64,000 nt of DNA from positions 136,720,108-136,784,107 of the forward strand of contig CM043955.1 in the NCBI GenBank assembly GCA_014529385.2. Reading direction: 5' to 3'. The notes beneath the pieces were generated by a model. That model had not been told where the DNA came from, ran no database searches, and saw nothing but the letters and a program-made list of their open reading frames with translations. Below are positions 31,541 to 43,288 of this stretch, piece after piece. The stretch is from Adiantum capillus-veneris (taxonomy: Eukaryota; Streptophyta; Polypodiopsida; Polypodiales; Pteridaceae). The translations under genes and the position numbers were made by a program. Position 1 is the first letter of the stretch. Each line of letters begins with the position of its first letter.

Positions 31541-33358
31541 GATCTTGTACAAACCCCTATGGATGGTCGGACTGAAGTCAAAGATTATCTGAAGATGATG
31601 CAAAGCCTCAAGCTGCCAGAACAGGTGACAGAAAAGTCAAAGTCAATGGGAGCTAAAGTCCAAAAAGCTACACAAAGCTCACCACCAAAATCTCCTTCGA
31701 AGAGACAGATTGTACTAGAAAGTACAGTGGATCTTCTAAGATCAAAGGCTACTCAAATGCAAGAGGACAATGCTCAACAATTGCAGGCAAAAGGTGCAAT
31801 ATTACAGCCAATAGAGTCAACATCAATTGAAGCAGTTGGTCAAAGCAAAGAAAATGCAGATAAAGTTCAACCAAAGAACACTACCTCAACAAAAGCAGTC
31901 AATAGAGAAAGAAAACTTTAGACGATCAAGTGCAACATTGTTGGTGAAAACGAAGAAAAGCTATCAAGAGAAGAAAAGCTAGATTTTCATCTAGACAAGA
32001 ACCTCATGTATTTTTGCACTTGGAAAAGATGTGGCCAACCAAAACTGGAAGATGCTCCTGAATTTGTGAGCATATCAGAAAAAAACCGAGCAGAATGCTG
32101 GGGAATCATCTCCACCACCATTGAAGTAAGTTCACAGATCATCATAGCTCAATTCCATGTGATCACAGCAAAGGATATGCTAGATGATATCATAATGGGA
32201 ATGCCAATGGCCATAAGATGTTAGAGATACAAAATTCAAACATGAGAGATTCATCACACACAACAAAGAATGAAGACCAAGACTGGTCACCCGTGGACAA
32301 TAGTAAAAATTCCTCAAGCACAATTCACATGGAAGAGCTTATTGAAGATGATTCATCTCCATTGAACAAAACTTCCGAAGAGATTAAAGCAAATTAGGCA
32401 ATAGCAAGTGCAGATCAAACAGAGAAAAGAGCAACCACGATAGCTATTGAGCAGAGAGGGACACCAAATCTAGAAGTTAAGAAGAACGAGGTTGTAGACA
32501 ACCAAGAAGGTATAGGAAGTCCAAAGATCAAGACATTGCCAGTCGAATCAGCTGTTGTAAGTCAGATTGAAAGACAGAGTCTCAAGTCACCCTCCATAGA
32601 GACACAGCTAGATCAAGATGAGACCATGGCAAAAGCAAGACAGAAATCTTTAATAGAATCAACAATGAAAATAGCTGTAATTCTTAGCAGTACAAAAGGA
32701 GCAAGTGTCAGATGCAATGCTCTACTGGATGACAAAACAAAGTACAATATGGTTGCAGAAAACATCCAAAGCATTCTAGAGATTACTCAACGCAAGCCAG
32801 ATAATAAATACATCATGGGTAAGGCCGCATGTCAAGAAGAATTGGTTGCTACCCTTAGCATCCAAAATCATGAAGAGGAGGTGAAGTTTCAGTGAAGCCT
32901 TCAGAAGACATGCATGCAGATGTCATCATTGGACATCAGTGGTTAGACCAACACAAGGCCTACAAAAAAGATAATATGCTAATACTCTCTTTTCCAAGAG
33001 GTAGCCAACAACACTTACAGGTACCGTTAATGCTAGATTCAGAGTTGTAGAAGTCACAAGAATCGAGACAAATCTTGCAGACAAAGGTAAAGTTAAAGTG
33101 GAACTTCCACTGACTAGCAAAGAAGGTGTGATAGCGTATGCCTCTACATCAAAGAACCCTCATGGATTAGCTTCTTCAAGCAAGAAAGTCTTTCCAAACT
33201 TCAAGTCAATTGCTGACCCAATTGAACCCTCTAAGGAGCCACCCAAAAAAGCAAAGATATTTCAGCTGAAGTACTCAAGAAAGAAAAAGATAGTCAAGCA
33301 CGTGTTTGTTCTGAGCAATTTAGTCAAAGTCAATGATCCAGTTTGGATTAAAGACTAG
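31541..33358 (+). pseudogene. element B linker and two retropepsin-like segments
   Basis: After a Lys/Ser/Gln-rich linker, the first segment (about 32100-32221) reads STTIEVSSQIIIAQFHVI then DMLDDIIMGMPM, like the C-terminal half of a retroviral-type aspartic protease. The second (about 32660-32965) reads VRCNALLDDKTKYNMV then DMHADVIIGHQWLDQHKAY, which fits the usual two protease landmarks. The active-site D-T/S-G is replaced by D-D-K, so it would be inactive as read. A Lys-rich tail (EPPKKAKIFQLKYSRKKK) follows to 33358. Several stops separate the pieces. Confidence 0.5.
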
Positions 33359-35087
33359 AAATCAATACAGAAGGACAAACACATGGGATGGATAGCATCA
33401 CAATGGAGCTTGAAGGAACAGAAGTACTATAAAAATAACATAGAGATATGGGTACCAAAACCTCAGGTTAGGCATATGAAGTGAAATCAAGTCCCTCCCA
33501 AGAAAGAAGGACCACAAGGTATCAACCTGGAAAATATCTTAGGATATCTAAGAAGCAAGTATACAACAGGACAACGTTGAAAGATGGTAATGTCTACCAG
33601 ACTCTCAAGAGGATACAGAACAAAGAAGGATCTCAAAGAATGTTCCTTTTGGACAAGGATTCTACACAGGTTATACAAAGATTTGTCTACTAGTCAACCA
33701 CAAGCCAATTGCAACTACACTTGACTTGCATGAAGATCTAAAAAACTCAACAAGGTCTACATCTCAACAAAGTCAACAAAGGAGATACAAAAGCCATCAA
33801 GAGATTTGGATTCCTAATTCTTCCAATGCTCCTTGTCAAAAGCTAAATTCCAACAGTGAACAAAGGCCTACAACAACATCAAAGACTCGTATCAACGGGC
33901 CCAATTGGAGAATCAAACAGATAATGGAGTCTTCACAGTCAAAGAAGGACAACCCAACCAACGTGTGAATGCAGATTCAAAGATTATAAAACATGTATGA
34001 CAAAAGAAACCTTCAATGCCAACTTGGTCCTTCACTAATCCTCTTTTGAGGATTAAAGCTTACTTTTATCTGAAGAAATGTTTGTAGTAAGTACACGAAT
34101 GTGAAAATTCAAGTCGCCAGGGTACAAAAAAAACTATTTGGCATAGTCAGAGTCGAGCTACTGAGTCATAAAATGAGCAAAGCATTAGTCCCAAAGCTTC
34201 AAGTCATATTAAACTCTGTGCTAAGAGTCGTAGTTATTAGGCTTACGCTCAAGCTGGAAGAGTTGAGCAAATATATGTCATGCTGCTCATGCTGGAGGAG
34301 ATGAGCAGAAGAGTTGAAGTCTATTAACTTACAATTGGTGGAGTGTCGTAGAGTCCAACACTCATGCACAGTGCACAGTAAGAGGAGATCATATATCCTC
34401 AACAATGAAAACCATTCTTAAAGGGGTGCCAGCTTGCAAAGCCATGTCATATGCTTTTATAGCTACACCATCTTTCTAAAGAACCCCTCAAAATCCTTCT
34501 TGCATAGTAATTGTTTTCCATGCATTTTTGTGTATGCATAAATAGGATGTCCCATCATTGGACATATGCATTAGACACTCTTTTTTGCTTCCACCTATGC
34601 ACCTTGAGTGGACTATAAAAAACCAATGTTCCATCATGCTACCCTTTCATATTTGTTGCTTTTTTTAATTCCATATCTATTAGCAAATAATCCTTTGAGT
34701 ACTTTATTAATATTTTCCATGGTAATAAGTACTCCAATAATGCGCGTATACCAAAGGCACTTTTTTCCCACTGGGTTTTTTCCCTTTGGTCATCCAGGTA
34801 TTGGATCCTAATTTAGAACCTCATCATTCTACTTCTCTTGTACATACTTTTCATAAATAAACAACATCCTCCTCAGTATGCTATTACAACGGACCAATAC
34901 AACATCATCTCTCACACCAGACATATTCGGACCAATGAAGACGATACAACAAATTGAACCTCATCAACATATTCAATGACAAATGAAGACGACCAGCCCA
35001 TCAACAACCAATCAAAAACCTTCCCTTGCCTCCACGGACACTTTTCAACAGTGCCCGAGGACGGACACTAAAATTGGAAGGGGGGAA
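33359..35087 (+). other. element B 3' region and polypurine tract
   Basis: There are short broken frames to about 33970 with no recognised domain. From about 34485 the sequence aligns with the 3' non-coding part of element A (TGTATGCATAAATAGGATGT). Just before the LTR, a GTGCCC...GGACAC stem precedes AATTGGAAGGGGGGAA, as in A. Confidence 0.55.
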
Positions 35088-36012
35088 TGTTAACTAATTC
35101 CACATCAGTTATTAACAGGAGCTACTAAAGACCGAAGATATATGAATGCACATCGAGGATCAACAAGAAGAAGCAGTAAAGATTGGAGTTACATATTATT
35201 TCCACATTCTCCCAAAATGGTTACGTATTGTAAATTTTTGATTTATTTCAAGCCATTGTTATATTTCTAATGTTTTACGGGCTCAATGGGAGTTCCAAGC
35301 TGTAAAGAACAGGTCAGTTAGTGTGCCTAGGTAGCAGATTGATTAAGTGGTGGAGCCCTAAAGGCCTTGGGCGGCCGGACATTGCATAGTTTTACCGTAG
35401 GTATATAAGGCAATGTGTAAAAGGAATTAGGGTTCTCAAGCTCATTTGTTGAGAGCACTCTTTGATGAGAGCTCTTGAGGTGTGTGGCTATGGAGTCCTT
35501 GAACTTCTCCTTGCTCATGAGACTTGATTAACACTAATCAATGATACATTCTCTTTCACTATGCCTCTCTCATGCTTCTTATGATTGCCTATGATGCTTA
35601 GATTGACTAGATCTTAACTAGTTAGTGGTTAATCCCTCTCTAGTCTTGTGTGATTGCCCTCTTTTCCTTGTGTGTGCATGTAGGTTTGATTGGAGTGTGG
35701 TGCTCAATAGATCTATTTGTGTGTGCTTGTGATCAGTGTGTTGCATGATAGGATTAGTGTTGTTTGCATCTTGCAATCTTAGTGTGTGATATTGGGTTGA
35801 TTGGAGGTGAAGAGAAGTGGATATGGAGATTGCCCTTCATTGCGGCTTAGCTCCTCCATAGGCCGAGAAGCTCACCTCATAGAGTTAACCATTTGTGTTG
35901 CCACGATTAGCTCACTAACTATGTGAAAGTTTCCATGCCCTAGTCGGGTAGCTCATCCCTCCGATTGATAATTTTGTTGGTCATTGGAGCTATTGCAACG
36001 ATGGAACCCCCA
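35088..36012 (+). repeat. element B 3' LTR
   Basis: It starts TGTTAACTAATTCC and ends CCCCAACA. The first ~320 bp align with the LTR of A; the rest differs, so B belongs to another subfamily. A TATA box, TATATAAGG, lies at 35402-35410. Confidence 0.7.
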
Positions 36013-36795
36013 ACATAAAGTTAGGTGCATTCAACACTTGGCCATCATAACACTTGTAATTTTACCCAATTTTTGTGGGATGAGTAATTCTAGATCCACC
36101 ACTTGGCCATTTAGACTAAAAATTGGGAAGTAGGTGCATCAAAGATCCACCACTTTTCCATTATAACAAAGGCTTGAAATGTGGATCCAATTGTTGGTGT
36201 CTCCTAGATCCACCACTTGGCCATTCTAACCATGTCTTAAAGTTAGGTGCATTCAACACTCGGCCATCATAAAACTTGTAATTTTACACAATGCTTGTGG
36301 GAAGAGTAGATCCTAGATCCACCACTTGGCCATTTACACTAAGAATTGCGAAGTAGGTGCATCAAAGATCCACCACTTGGCCATTATAACAAAGACTAGA
36401 AATGTGGATCCAATTTTTGGTGTCTCCTAAATCCACCACTTGGCCATTCTAACCATGTCTTAAAGTTAGGTGCATTCAACACTTGGCCATCATAAAACTT
36501 GTAATTTTACACAATGTTTGTGGGATGAGTAGATATTAGATCCACCACTTGGCCATTAAGACTAAGAATTGGGAAGTAGGTGCATCAAAGATCCACTACT
36601 TGGCTATTATTTCAAAGGCTTGAAATGTGGATCCAATTGTTGGTATCTCTTAGATCCACCACTTGGCCATTCTAACCATGTCTTAAAGTTAGGCGCATTC
36701 AACACTTGGCCATCATAACACTTGTAATTTTACACAATGTTTGTGAGATGAGTTGATCCTAGATCCACCACTTGGCCATTATAACAAAGGCTTGA
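36013..36795 (-). repeat. satellite array, opposite orientation, 223-bp higher-order units
   Basis: Units of about 223 bp (anchor AAAGATCCACCACTT at about 36141, 36364 and 36587). Each holds four sub-units ending CCACTTGGCCATT. It is the reverse-complement family of the GGCCAAGTGGTGGATCT units at 19-28 kb. Interrupted by the gypsy element at 36796. Confidence 0.85.
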
Positions 36796-38351
36796 TGTCA
36801 TAATAACTAATATCTAATTTTTCTAAATGATTTTCTTATGTTAAATGATCATTTAATATGGGGAAGTGTCAGGGGAGAAAAAACTAGAATATTGGTTAAG
36901 ATGGTAGACTAGCCACAATAGGGATCCAAAGAGGGGGCCATCTGCAAAAGAGCTATGTGAAAAAAAGGCTCCAAAGACCTTAGGGTTCAGCCCATTACGA
37001 CTTCCAAAATTCTAAGGTTCCAAAATTCAAAGGTTGTGTACAAAGGTCAAAAGCCTAGGGAAATTGGATGCTTTGTGTGTGTCCCAAAAGTCTTTCTCAA
37101 GCCCTACAAAGGAGGGGGCAAGCCCAAGAAGTAGGGGATGAGAGAGAAACTCACACACACACACAATCTTCCTTTGTGCACAAGGGGAAAGAGAGACACA
37201 TGCCAACTCCCTAGCCTAGATGCCCACAAGGTGTACCCAAATCCTATTGGATGGTCTTGGAGGTGGACCAATGAGAATTAGGCTAGAGTAAGTCTAGTTT
37301 AATTAATTTAAAAACACTTAATAAAAGAACCAATAAGAAATAAGCTCTCTAGAAGACTATTGGACAGTCTCCCTAGGGGTCCAATGAGCATTCAACAGCC
37401 CAATGTCTTGCATGATTCCTATTGGCCAGGAGACAAAGGGGTCCAATGAGAGTTTAGTTGCATTAATTAATTAGCAAAAGCTCTCACAAAGGGGAAAGGG
37501 GGACACATGTATGAAGGCTATCACTTATGCTGCTTAATTTCCATTGGTTGAGCTTGGAGAGGTCCAATAGGGAGTGAGCATGAGCAAATAGCAAGAGGGG
37601 TTGACCAAGAGAGAGGGGGGGCTGATTTTTGAAAGGCATTATTCACTTACACACTCACACAATCTATGTGTGGATCAAGAAGACTCTCTTTCTGCTTCTC
37701 AAGCTTTAATGGAAAGCTTACCACCTACTCCAAGCTTGTGAGAAGGGAGGCCTACACCAACAACTCTTGGCTTTGTGATGCAAATCCAACCAAGAGCCAA
37801 GCTTTAATGCATGCTCACCTCCTCTACCATGCTAATTACTAAGCTAAGAGTATGCTAATGAGTGATTATGTGAGAAGATGTACATCTTTCTCATAAGAAT
37901 ATTCCTTCTTCCTCTCAATCTACTCTCATACCCCACTAGCTCACACCATCTTCGAAGATGTGTGAGGTCTTGGGTCTGATACCGTGAGGAAATTGATGCT
38001 ATGTTAGATAAGTGTTTTGCTCAGTGCATGAAGTTTCCATCTTCATTACACTAGCTAGTATTGAAGGAACACAAAGAATTGTATTGTAAAATGTCTCTCT
38101 TGATGGGAGAAACCATAATACAAGCTTTTTGGAGGGGGGACCGAAGTCCGGTCCTCAGCTGTTGTCAAATAGCTTAATTTCTCTCTCTTTTGAAGTATTT
38201 TTCATGCTATCTAACTAGGTGTTATGATTTTTGTTGCTCTCTCCACCCAAGCACTCTTATTATTCTCATTAAGAATCTATTCTAATGAAATGCTCACTAT
38301 GTTCATGCTATTTTCCGCTACACACAAGTTTCTGGGCCATCAAATGTTACA
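36796..38351 (+). repeat. gypsy 5' LTR
   Basis: 1556 bp, TG to CA. It contains a short CA repeat near 37150, which is longer in the 3' LTR. Confidence 0.93.
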
Positions 38352-38352
38352 T

Positions 38353-38364
38353 TGGTATCAGAGC
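38353..38364 (+). other. primer binding site, tRNA-iMet
   Basis: TGGTATCAGAGC, 1 nt after the LTR. Confidence 0.92.
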
Positions 38365-38752
38365 ACAAGGTTTCTCTTTTCTTGCTCAAGAAGGAAGGTC
38401 CTTCAGCTAGCTATAAATGGTTGGTATTATTAATTGCATGTCAGTAAGTAGAATAGGGATTTTTCAACCTTGCAGTGCGCCTGCGTTTATGCAGCTAACG
38501 GGGCATCACCGTCGAGAGCTATGGTCTTAATAGTGGAGTCCTACGTGGCTTGCCTACAACTTAACCACTATTGAGATATTAGAAGCTTGACAAGAGCCGA
38601 TGCTGTTTTGGTGTTGAACGACCCTCTCTTCTATTCCTTGCAATTAATGGTATTTGAGCCACCGGTACAGTAGCTTGAGTGATTTTTTTAAAGGGGTAAG
38701 AGGAGTAGCACCTAGGGCTTGAAGTGCCAAAGTACACCTAAAAGTTGTTAGA

Positions 38753-40320
38753 ATGGCTGACAATAGTAAAGAGAGTGAAATTAATGTTGATAACTTTGAT
38801 TTTGCTAATGAGCAGGCTACTAATGATGCCCATGCCCCGATGCTTGTTAACTATCTTGTTTCTAGGCTTCAGCAAGCCATGGGAAATCAATCCCTCCAAA
38901 GTGAGGTGCAACGGTAGATTTGTGCTCATGGGATTCTCCAAGCTCCCCACCATGACAAGAGACCACCTAGGAAGGCTGCTTGCGAGACTTTCAAAAGAGG
39001 CTCTCTCCGATTTGGGAAGAAGAAGAGGATCCATATGAAGGGCTCAAAAATTTTCTCCTTGATGATGCATCTCCTTCTCAAAGGAGAATTCAAGAGCCTC
39101 CACCAAAGGAACGAGAAAGAAGTGAGTCTCCTGCCACCTCGGTGGAGATGGCTCCAGGAAGACGGCGGGCTAAATGCTCTCCATCACCTCCAAAATGGAG
39201 AAGACTATCGCATGCTTCTCCAAACCATAATTCAAAGAGGAATGACAAAAAGCAAGAGAAGAAAAAGGCGAGAAAGAGGACACCCTCTTCTCCATCTTCT
39301 TCATCCTCTTTCTCTTATGAAAGTGATGGTAAAGACAAAGAAGATCAAGGCAAGAAAAAGGCAAGAAAGAGGTCACCCTCTTCTCCATCTTCCTCAAATT
39401 CTTCACCTTCTGAAAAAAGTGATGGTGCAACCTTTGAACCATCAAAAAGAAGAGGCCATAGGAAATCCTATGCCGCGTGGAAGAGGTCTTCCAAGCGCAA
39501 GAAGTTCAAAGAGGGAGGGAAGAGCATCTCTTTACTTACCTACGATGGCACCTTTGGTGCTATAAACAAAGTCTTGGCCTTTATCCAACAATTCGATGTG
39601 GCGTTTGGAGATGATGGCTTCATGGAGTCCTCTAAGCTACACCATGTAGCTATGCACTTTCAAAAGTCCGCCAGACAATGGTGTTCTAGCCTACGGGCCA
39701 ACAATGAAGCTCACGAAAATGGAAAGCTTTAAGAGCTTCCATTATGAAGCAGTTTTTGGCCACCGATGCCAAAGACAAAGTACTCACCGAATGGCGAAGC
39801 TTAAAGCTCTCTCCCTACGAATCCATTCACAAATATGTAGACAAGTTTTGGGACTTACAACTCAAAGACATTGTCTTTAAGAAGTTGGATTTTGGAGAGC
39901 AAAAGCAACAATTTTGTGTGGGCTTAACTGAAGAAATGGTGGAGTATGTCAACTCCCAAAGGCCACACACTATATCAATGATTATACACCATACTATGGT
40001 GGCTTCTCAAATCAATTTCCAAACGGGGGCTAAAAGAAATTTCAAGCCCACAGAAAACAAGGGTTCCAATGAGCCTAAGGGGAAGGACAATGTCCAAAAG
40101 TCTCCTAAGGGCAACTCCAACAAAGCTAAAGAGAATGGAGTTTACAAAGGCAAAAATAATCTCTCTCCTGAAGAGCTTGAGTGTTATCGCAAGGATAACC
40201 ACTGTTTCAAGTGCGGCAAGCAAGGACTTGTGTACCGCGCTTGTCCCCAAAAGAACACCTATCATGAACCTCCTAGAGCTACCTTGGTCAAAATCCAAGA
40301 GGAGGAAACTCACCACAAAG
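38753..40320 (+). pseudogene. gypsy gag
   Basis: It starts at ATG 38753 (MADNSKESEINVDN). A TAG follows after about 54 codons, then frame changes lead into 38980-39732 and 39744-40397. The middle is a Ser/Lys/Arg-rich stretch (KKKARKRSPSSPSSSNSS). The retrotransposon gag domain follows (ISLLTYDGTF, SARQWCSSL, DAKDKVLTEWRSLKLSPYES). The zinc knuckle CFKCGKQGLVYRAC has Leu where the His ligand should be, so it probably cannot bind zinc. Confidence 0.85.
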
Positions 40321-40330
40321 GATCTACTCT

Positions 40331-41040
40331 ATGCCATGCTTGGGGAAAGGTCACGTTATCTCTCAAGATGGCATCCAAATGGATCCATCAAATTTAGAGG
40401 TAGTAAAAGGATGGCCTAAACCATGGAATCTTCATGAACTAAGAAGCTTTATAGGTATGTGTGCATACTATAGATGCTTCATAGAGAAGTTCGCACTAAT
40501 AGCAGGACCATTACATGACCTAACAAAGAAAAACGTTAGGTACACATAGTCTGTCAAGGAGAACAATGCTTTCAAAAAGCTTAAAGAAAAGCTTATCTCT
40601 CAACCTATGCTTACATTACCGGATCTCTCAAAGCCATTTGAGGTCCAATGTGATGCTAAAGCTTATCTCTCAACCTGTGCTTACACTACTGGATCTCTCA
40701 AATCCATTTGAGGTCCAATGTGATTGCCTTGGACCTCTTTTGCTCCAAGAAGGGCACACCATAGGCTATGAAAGTCGAAGGCTCAACCCTGTTGAGCAAG
40801 CTCTAGGCATATATGAAAAGGAAATCCTCGCAGTTCTACATGCCTTAGACTCATGGAAGCACTATTTATTGGGGACTTCTTTTATTTTGTGAATGGATCA
40901 CGAAAGTCTTAAGTACTTCATGACGTAGACCAAGCTCTCTGGCAAACAAATGAGGTGGGCAAATTTCCTTTTGCAATTTCATTTTCATATTGCTCACATT
41001 GCTGGCAAGCATAATCAAGTAGCCGATGCACTCTCAAGAT
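40331..41040 (+). pseudogene. gypsy reverse transcriptase C-terminus and RNase H
   Basis: Coding homology restarts abruptly at the end of reverse transcriptase (GHVISQDGIQMDPSN, ELRSFIGMCAYYRCFIEKFA, PLHDLT). RNase H follows (NPFEVQCD, ESRRLNPVEQALGIYEKEI, ALDSWKHYLLG) and then HIAHIAGKHNQVADALSRW. A 70-bp tandem duplication (40591-40660 / 40661-40730) lies in the junction and shifts the frame. The catalytic YxDD part is absent. Confidence 0.88.
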
Positions 41041-42100
41041 GGCCAAGAGTGAATGCGGTTTCCATAGCAACTCACAATGATCTATCTTCTATGATAGATG
41101 AGTATGCTATTGATCTCAATTTTAGAGATGTGATTTCAGCCCTTGTACTAGGGAAGAAAGAGGAACCATTTACTTTACAAGATGTTTATCTTTTCTATGG
41201 CAATAGACTATGCATTACTAACTCACTCCGTGGAAAAGTAATGTATGAATCTCATGCTCCTCCTTATGCGGGGCATAGAGGGATTCAGTCTACCCTAAAG
41301 GTATTGAAACATATTTCTATTGGCCTACCATGAAAGCAAACATACAAGAGTATGTTTCTAAATGTGTGGTATGCCAAAAGACGAAGTTTGATAGAGGGAA
41401 GCACCCTGGATTGCTTCAACCTTTGCCAATCCCTAATTCAGCATGGGAGAGCATATCCATGGATTTTATCTTTGGATTGCCTAAGTCTGTCCATGGGAAT
41501 ACAGGAATATGGACGAATAGTGGACAGCTTTAGTAAACAAGCTCATTTTATACTTGTCAAAAAGACTATCAAAGCCCATCAAATGGCAATCCTCTTAATT
41601 TCACAAATCTTCAAGTACCACGGCTTGCCAATGTCCATAGTGTCGGATAGAGATCCTAGAATGACCAGTAATTTCTAGAAGGGTCTCTTTGAAAATTTGA
41701 GAACAAGGCTAAACTTCTCTTTGGCCTATCACCCGCAAACGGATGGCCAAAGTGAAATAGCCAACCTAACAATTCTCGATCTACGAAAAGCCTATGTAAC
41801 AAAAGTAGATCAAAGTTCCCAATGGGAAAAGTACTTACCCTTAGTGGAGTATTCTTACAATAACACTGTACATACTTCCATGGGAAAAGCACCTTTCGAG
41901 GTAATTGAGGGAATATAAAAAAGTCCCCTGCTACTTAAGGTACATGGGAAGATCTTCGCTGCAGATGAGTACCGAGACCTACAAGAATCCTTCCAAAAGA
42001 TTAAGGATGCTATCTCTATCTCACAGCAAAGGCAAAAGGTTGCTGCTGACAAGCACAGAAGAGCCAGGCCTTTAAAGAAAATGATTGGGTCTTATTAAAA
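41041..42100 (+). pseudogene. gypsy integrase
   Basis: It has an H2C2 zinc region (HAPPYAGHRGIQST, CVVCQKTK), then core motifs SMDFIFGLPKS, VSDRDPRMTSNF and LAYHPQTDGQSEIANL, and VEYSYNNTVHTSMGKAPFE. Frame changes occur near 41330 and 41515, and single stops at about 41676 and 41917. Confidence 0.9.
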
Positions 42101-42169
42101 TTTTCCAAGGCTTGATTAAGGCACACGACGGGCAAGAATCCTACGGGACACCAAAAGTACTATACTAAG

Positions 42170-42535
42170 TTAGCAAAAAGGTACTATGGTCCCTTCCAGA
42201 TTCTTAGGCCAATCAATGACATGGCCTATCAACTCAAGTTTCCCAGTGATTGGCTCATACATAATGCATTCTATGTGATCCTACTAAAGCCTTACAAAGG
42301 AGAGCCACCTCAAGAACCAACTATTGAAGACCCACCGAAGATCAAGGACCAACAAGAGGTGTTGCAGCCCGAGTCCATTCTCCGACATGAAGACAAGGTA
42401 CTAAGAGGCGGTAAGACTATCCGGTGATACCTTATTAAGTTCAAGAATTATCCTTTTGAAGATGCTAGATGGATGCAAGCCATACAATTAAAGGATAACC
42501 TAAACCTTGTCAATGATTACAATGCTTTCCTATAG
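42170..42535 (+). pseudogene. gypsy C-terminal chromodomain
   Basis: After the integrase tail ([19 protein letters not shown]) comes [14 protein letters not shown], then, across a TGA, YLIKFKNYPFEDARWM, the chromodomain signature of plant chromoviruses. Chromodomains steer integration to heterochromatin, which fits the satellite target. Confidence 0.82.
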
Positions 42536-42891
42536 TAATCAAATGTACAAATCTTTAAAATGAACAAAGTTTTGGTTTTATAAGACTCTCTTTCTCTTTA
42601 TTGTGCATAAAAATGAAGTAGTATGCATGCTTAGATCAAGTTTGCAGAGACGACGTCTCCCGAACACCAAGTAGAGCTTCTCACTCTACTATGAAAGATT
42701 GATAGGACTAATGTCCAGACATGCTTGCAGCAGCTTAGGCTCTCAAGCGCCAAATGGACTAGTCATCCATTTTGGAACAATGTCGTAGGGTAACATAGGG
42801 ATCCTCTACCCGCTAGGAAAAGTACTAATGATTATGCTTTATCTTCTCTAACACATAGTCGAGGACGACTATGATTTCAAGAGAGAGGTAA

Positions 42892-43255
42892 TGTCATAAT
42901 AACTAATATCTAATTCTCCTAAATGATTTTCTCATGTTAAACTGATCATTTAATATGGGGAAGTGCCAGGGGAGAAAAAGCTAGAATATTGGTTACGCTG
43001 GCAGACCGGCCACAGTAGGGATCCAAAGGGGGGGCCATCTGCTAAAGAGCTATGTACAATAATGGGATCCAAAGACCTTAGGGTTCAGCCCATTAAGACT
43101 TCCAAAATGCTACGGTTCTAAAATGCAAAGGTTGTGTCCAAAGGTCAAAAGTCTAGGGAAATTGGATGCTTTGTGTGTGTCCCAAAAGTCTTTCTCAAGC
43201 CCTACAAAGGAGGGCGGGCCCAAGAAGTAGGGGATGAGACAGAAACTCACGCGCG

Positions 43256-43288
<33 letters not shown>

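Larger units (their letters stand above)
29586..36012 (+). mobile_element. element B: 5'-truncated LTR element related to A
   Basis: Plus-strand relative of A with a longer interior: gag-like modules, retropepsin-like segments, a basic tail, a 3' non-coding region, the polypurine tract GGAAGGGGGGAA and one LTR (35088-36012). No 5' LTR or TGGCGCC primer site is found upstream, so the left part is missing. Outside the right end the satellite resumes with TAAAG, but no left duplication can be checked. No integrase or reverse transcriptase is visible in 6.4 kb. Confidence 0.8.

Noticed and set aside
29586-33358. An endogenous pararetrovirus as the source of element B
   Set aside because: The relative A has clear LTRs, a TGGCGCC primer site and a 5-bp target duplication, which fit an LTR retrotransposon. 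No reverse transcriptase or movement-protein motif is visible.
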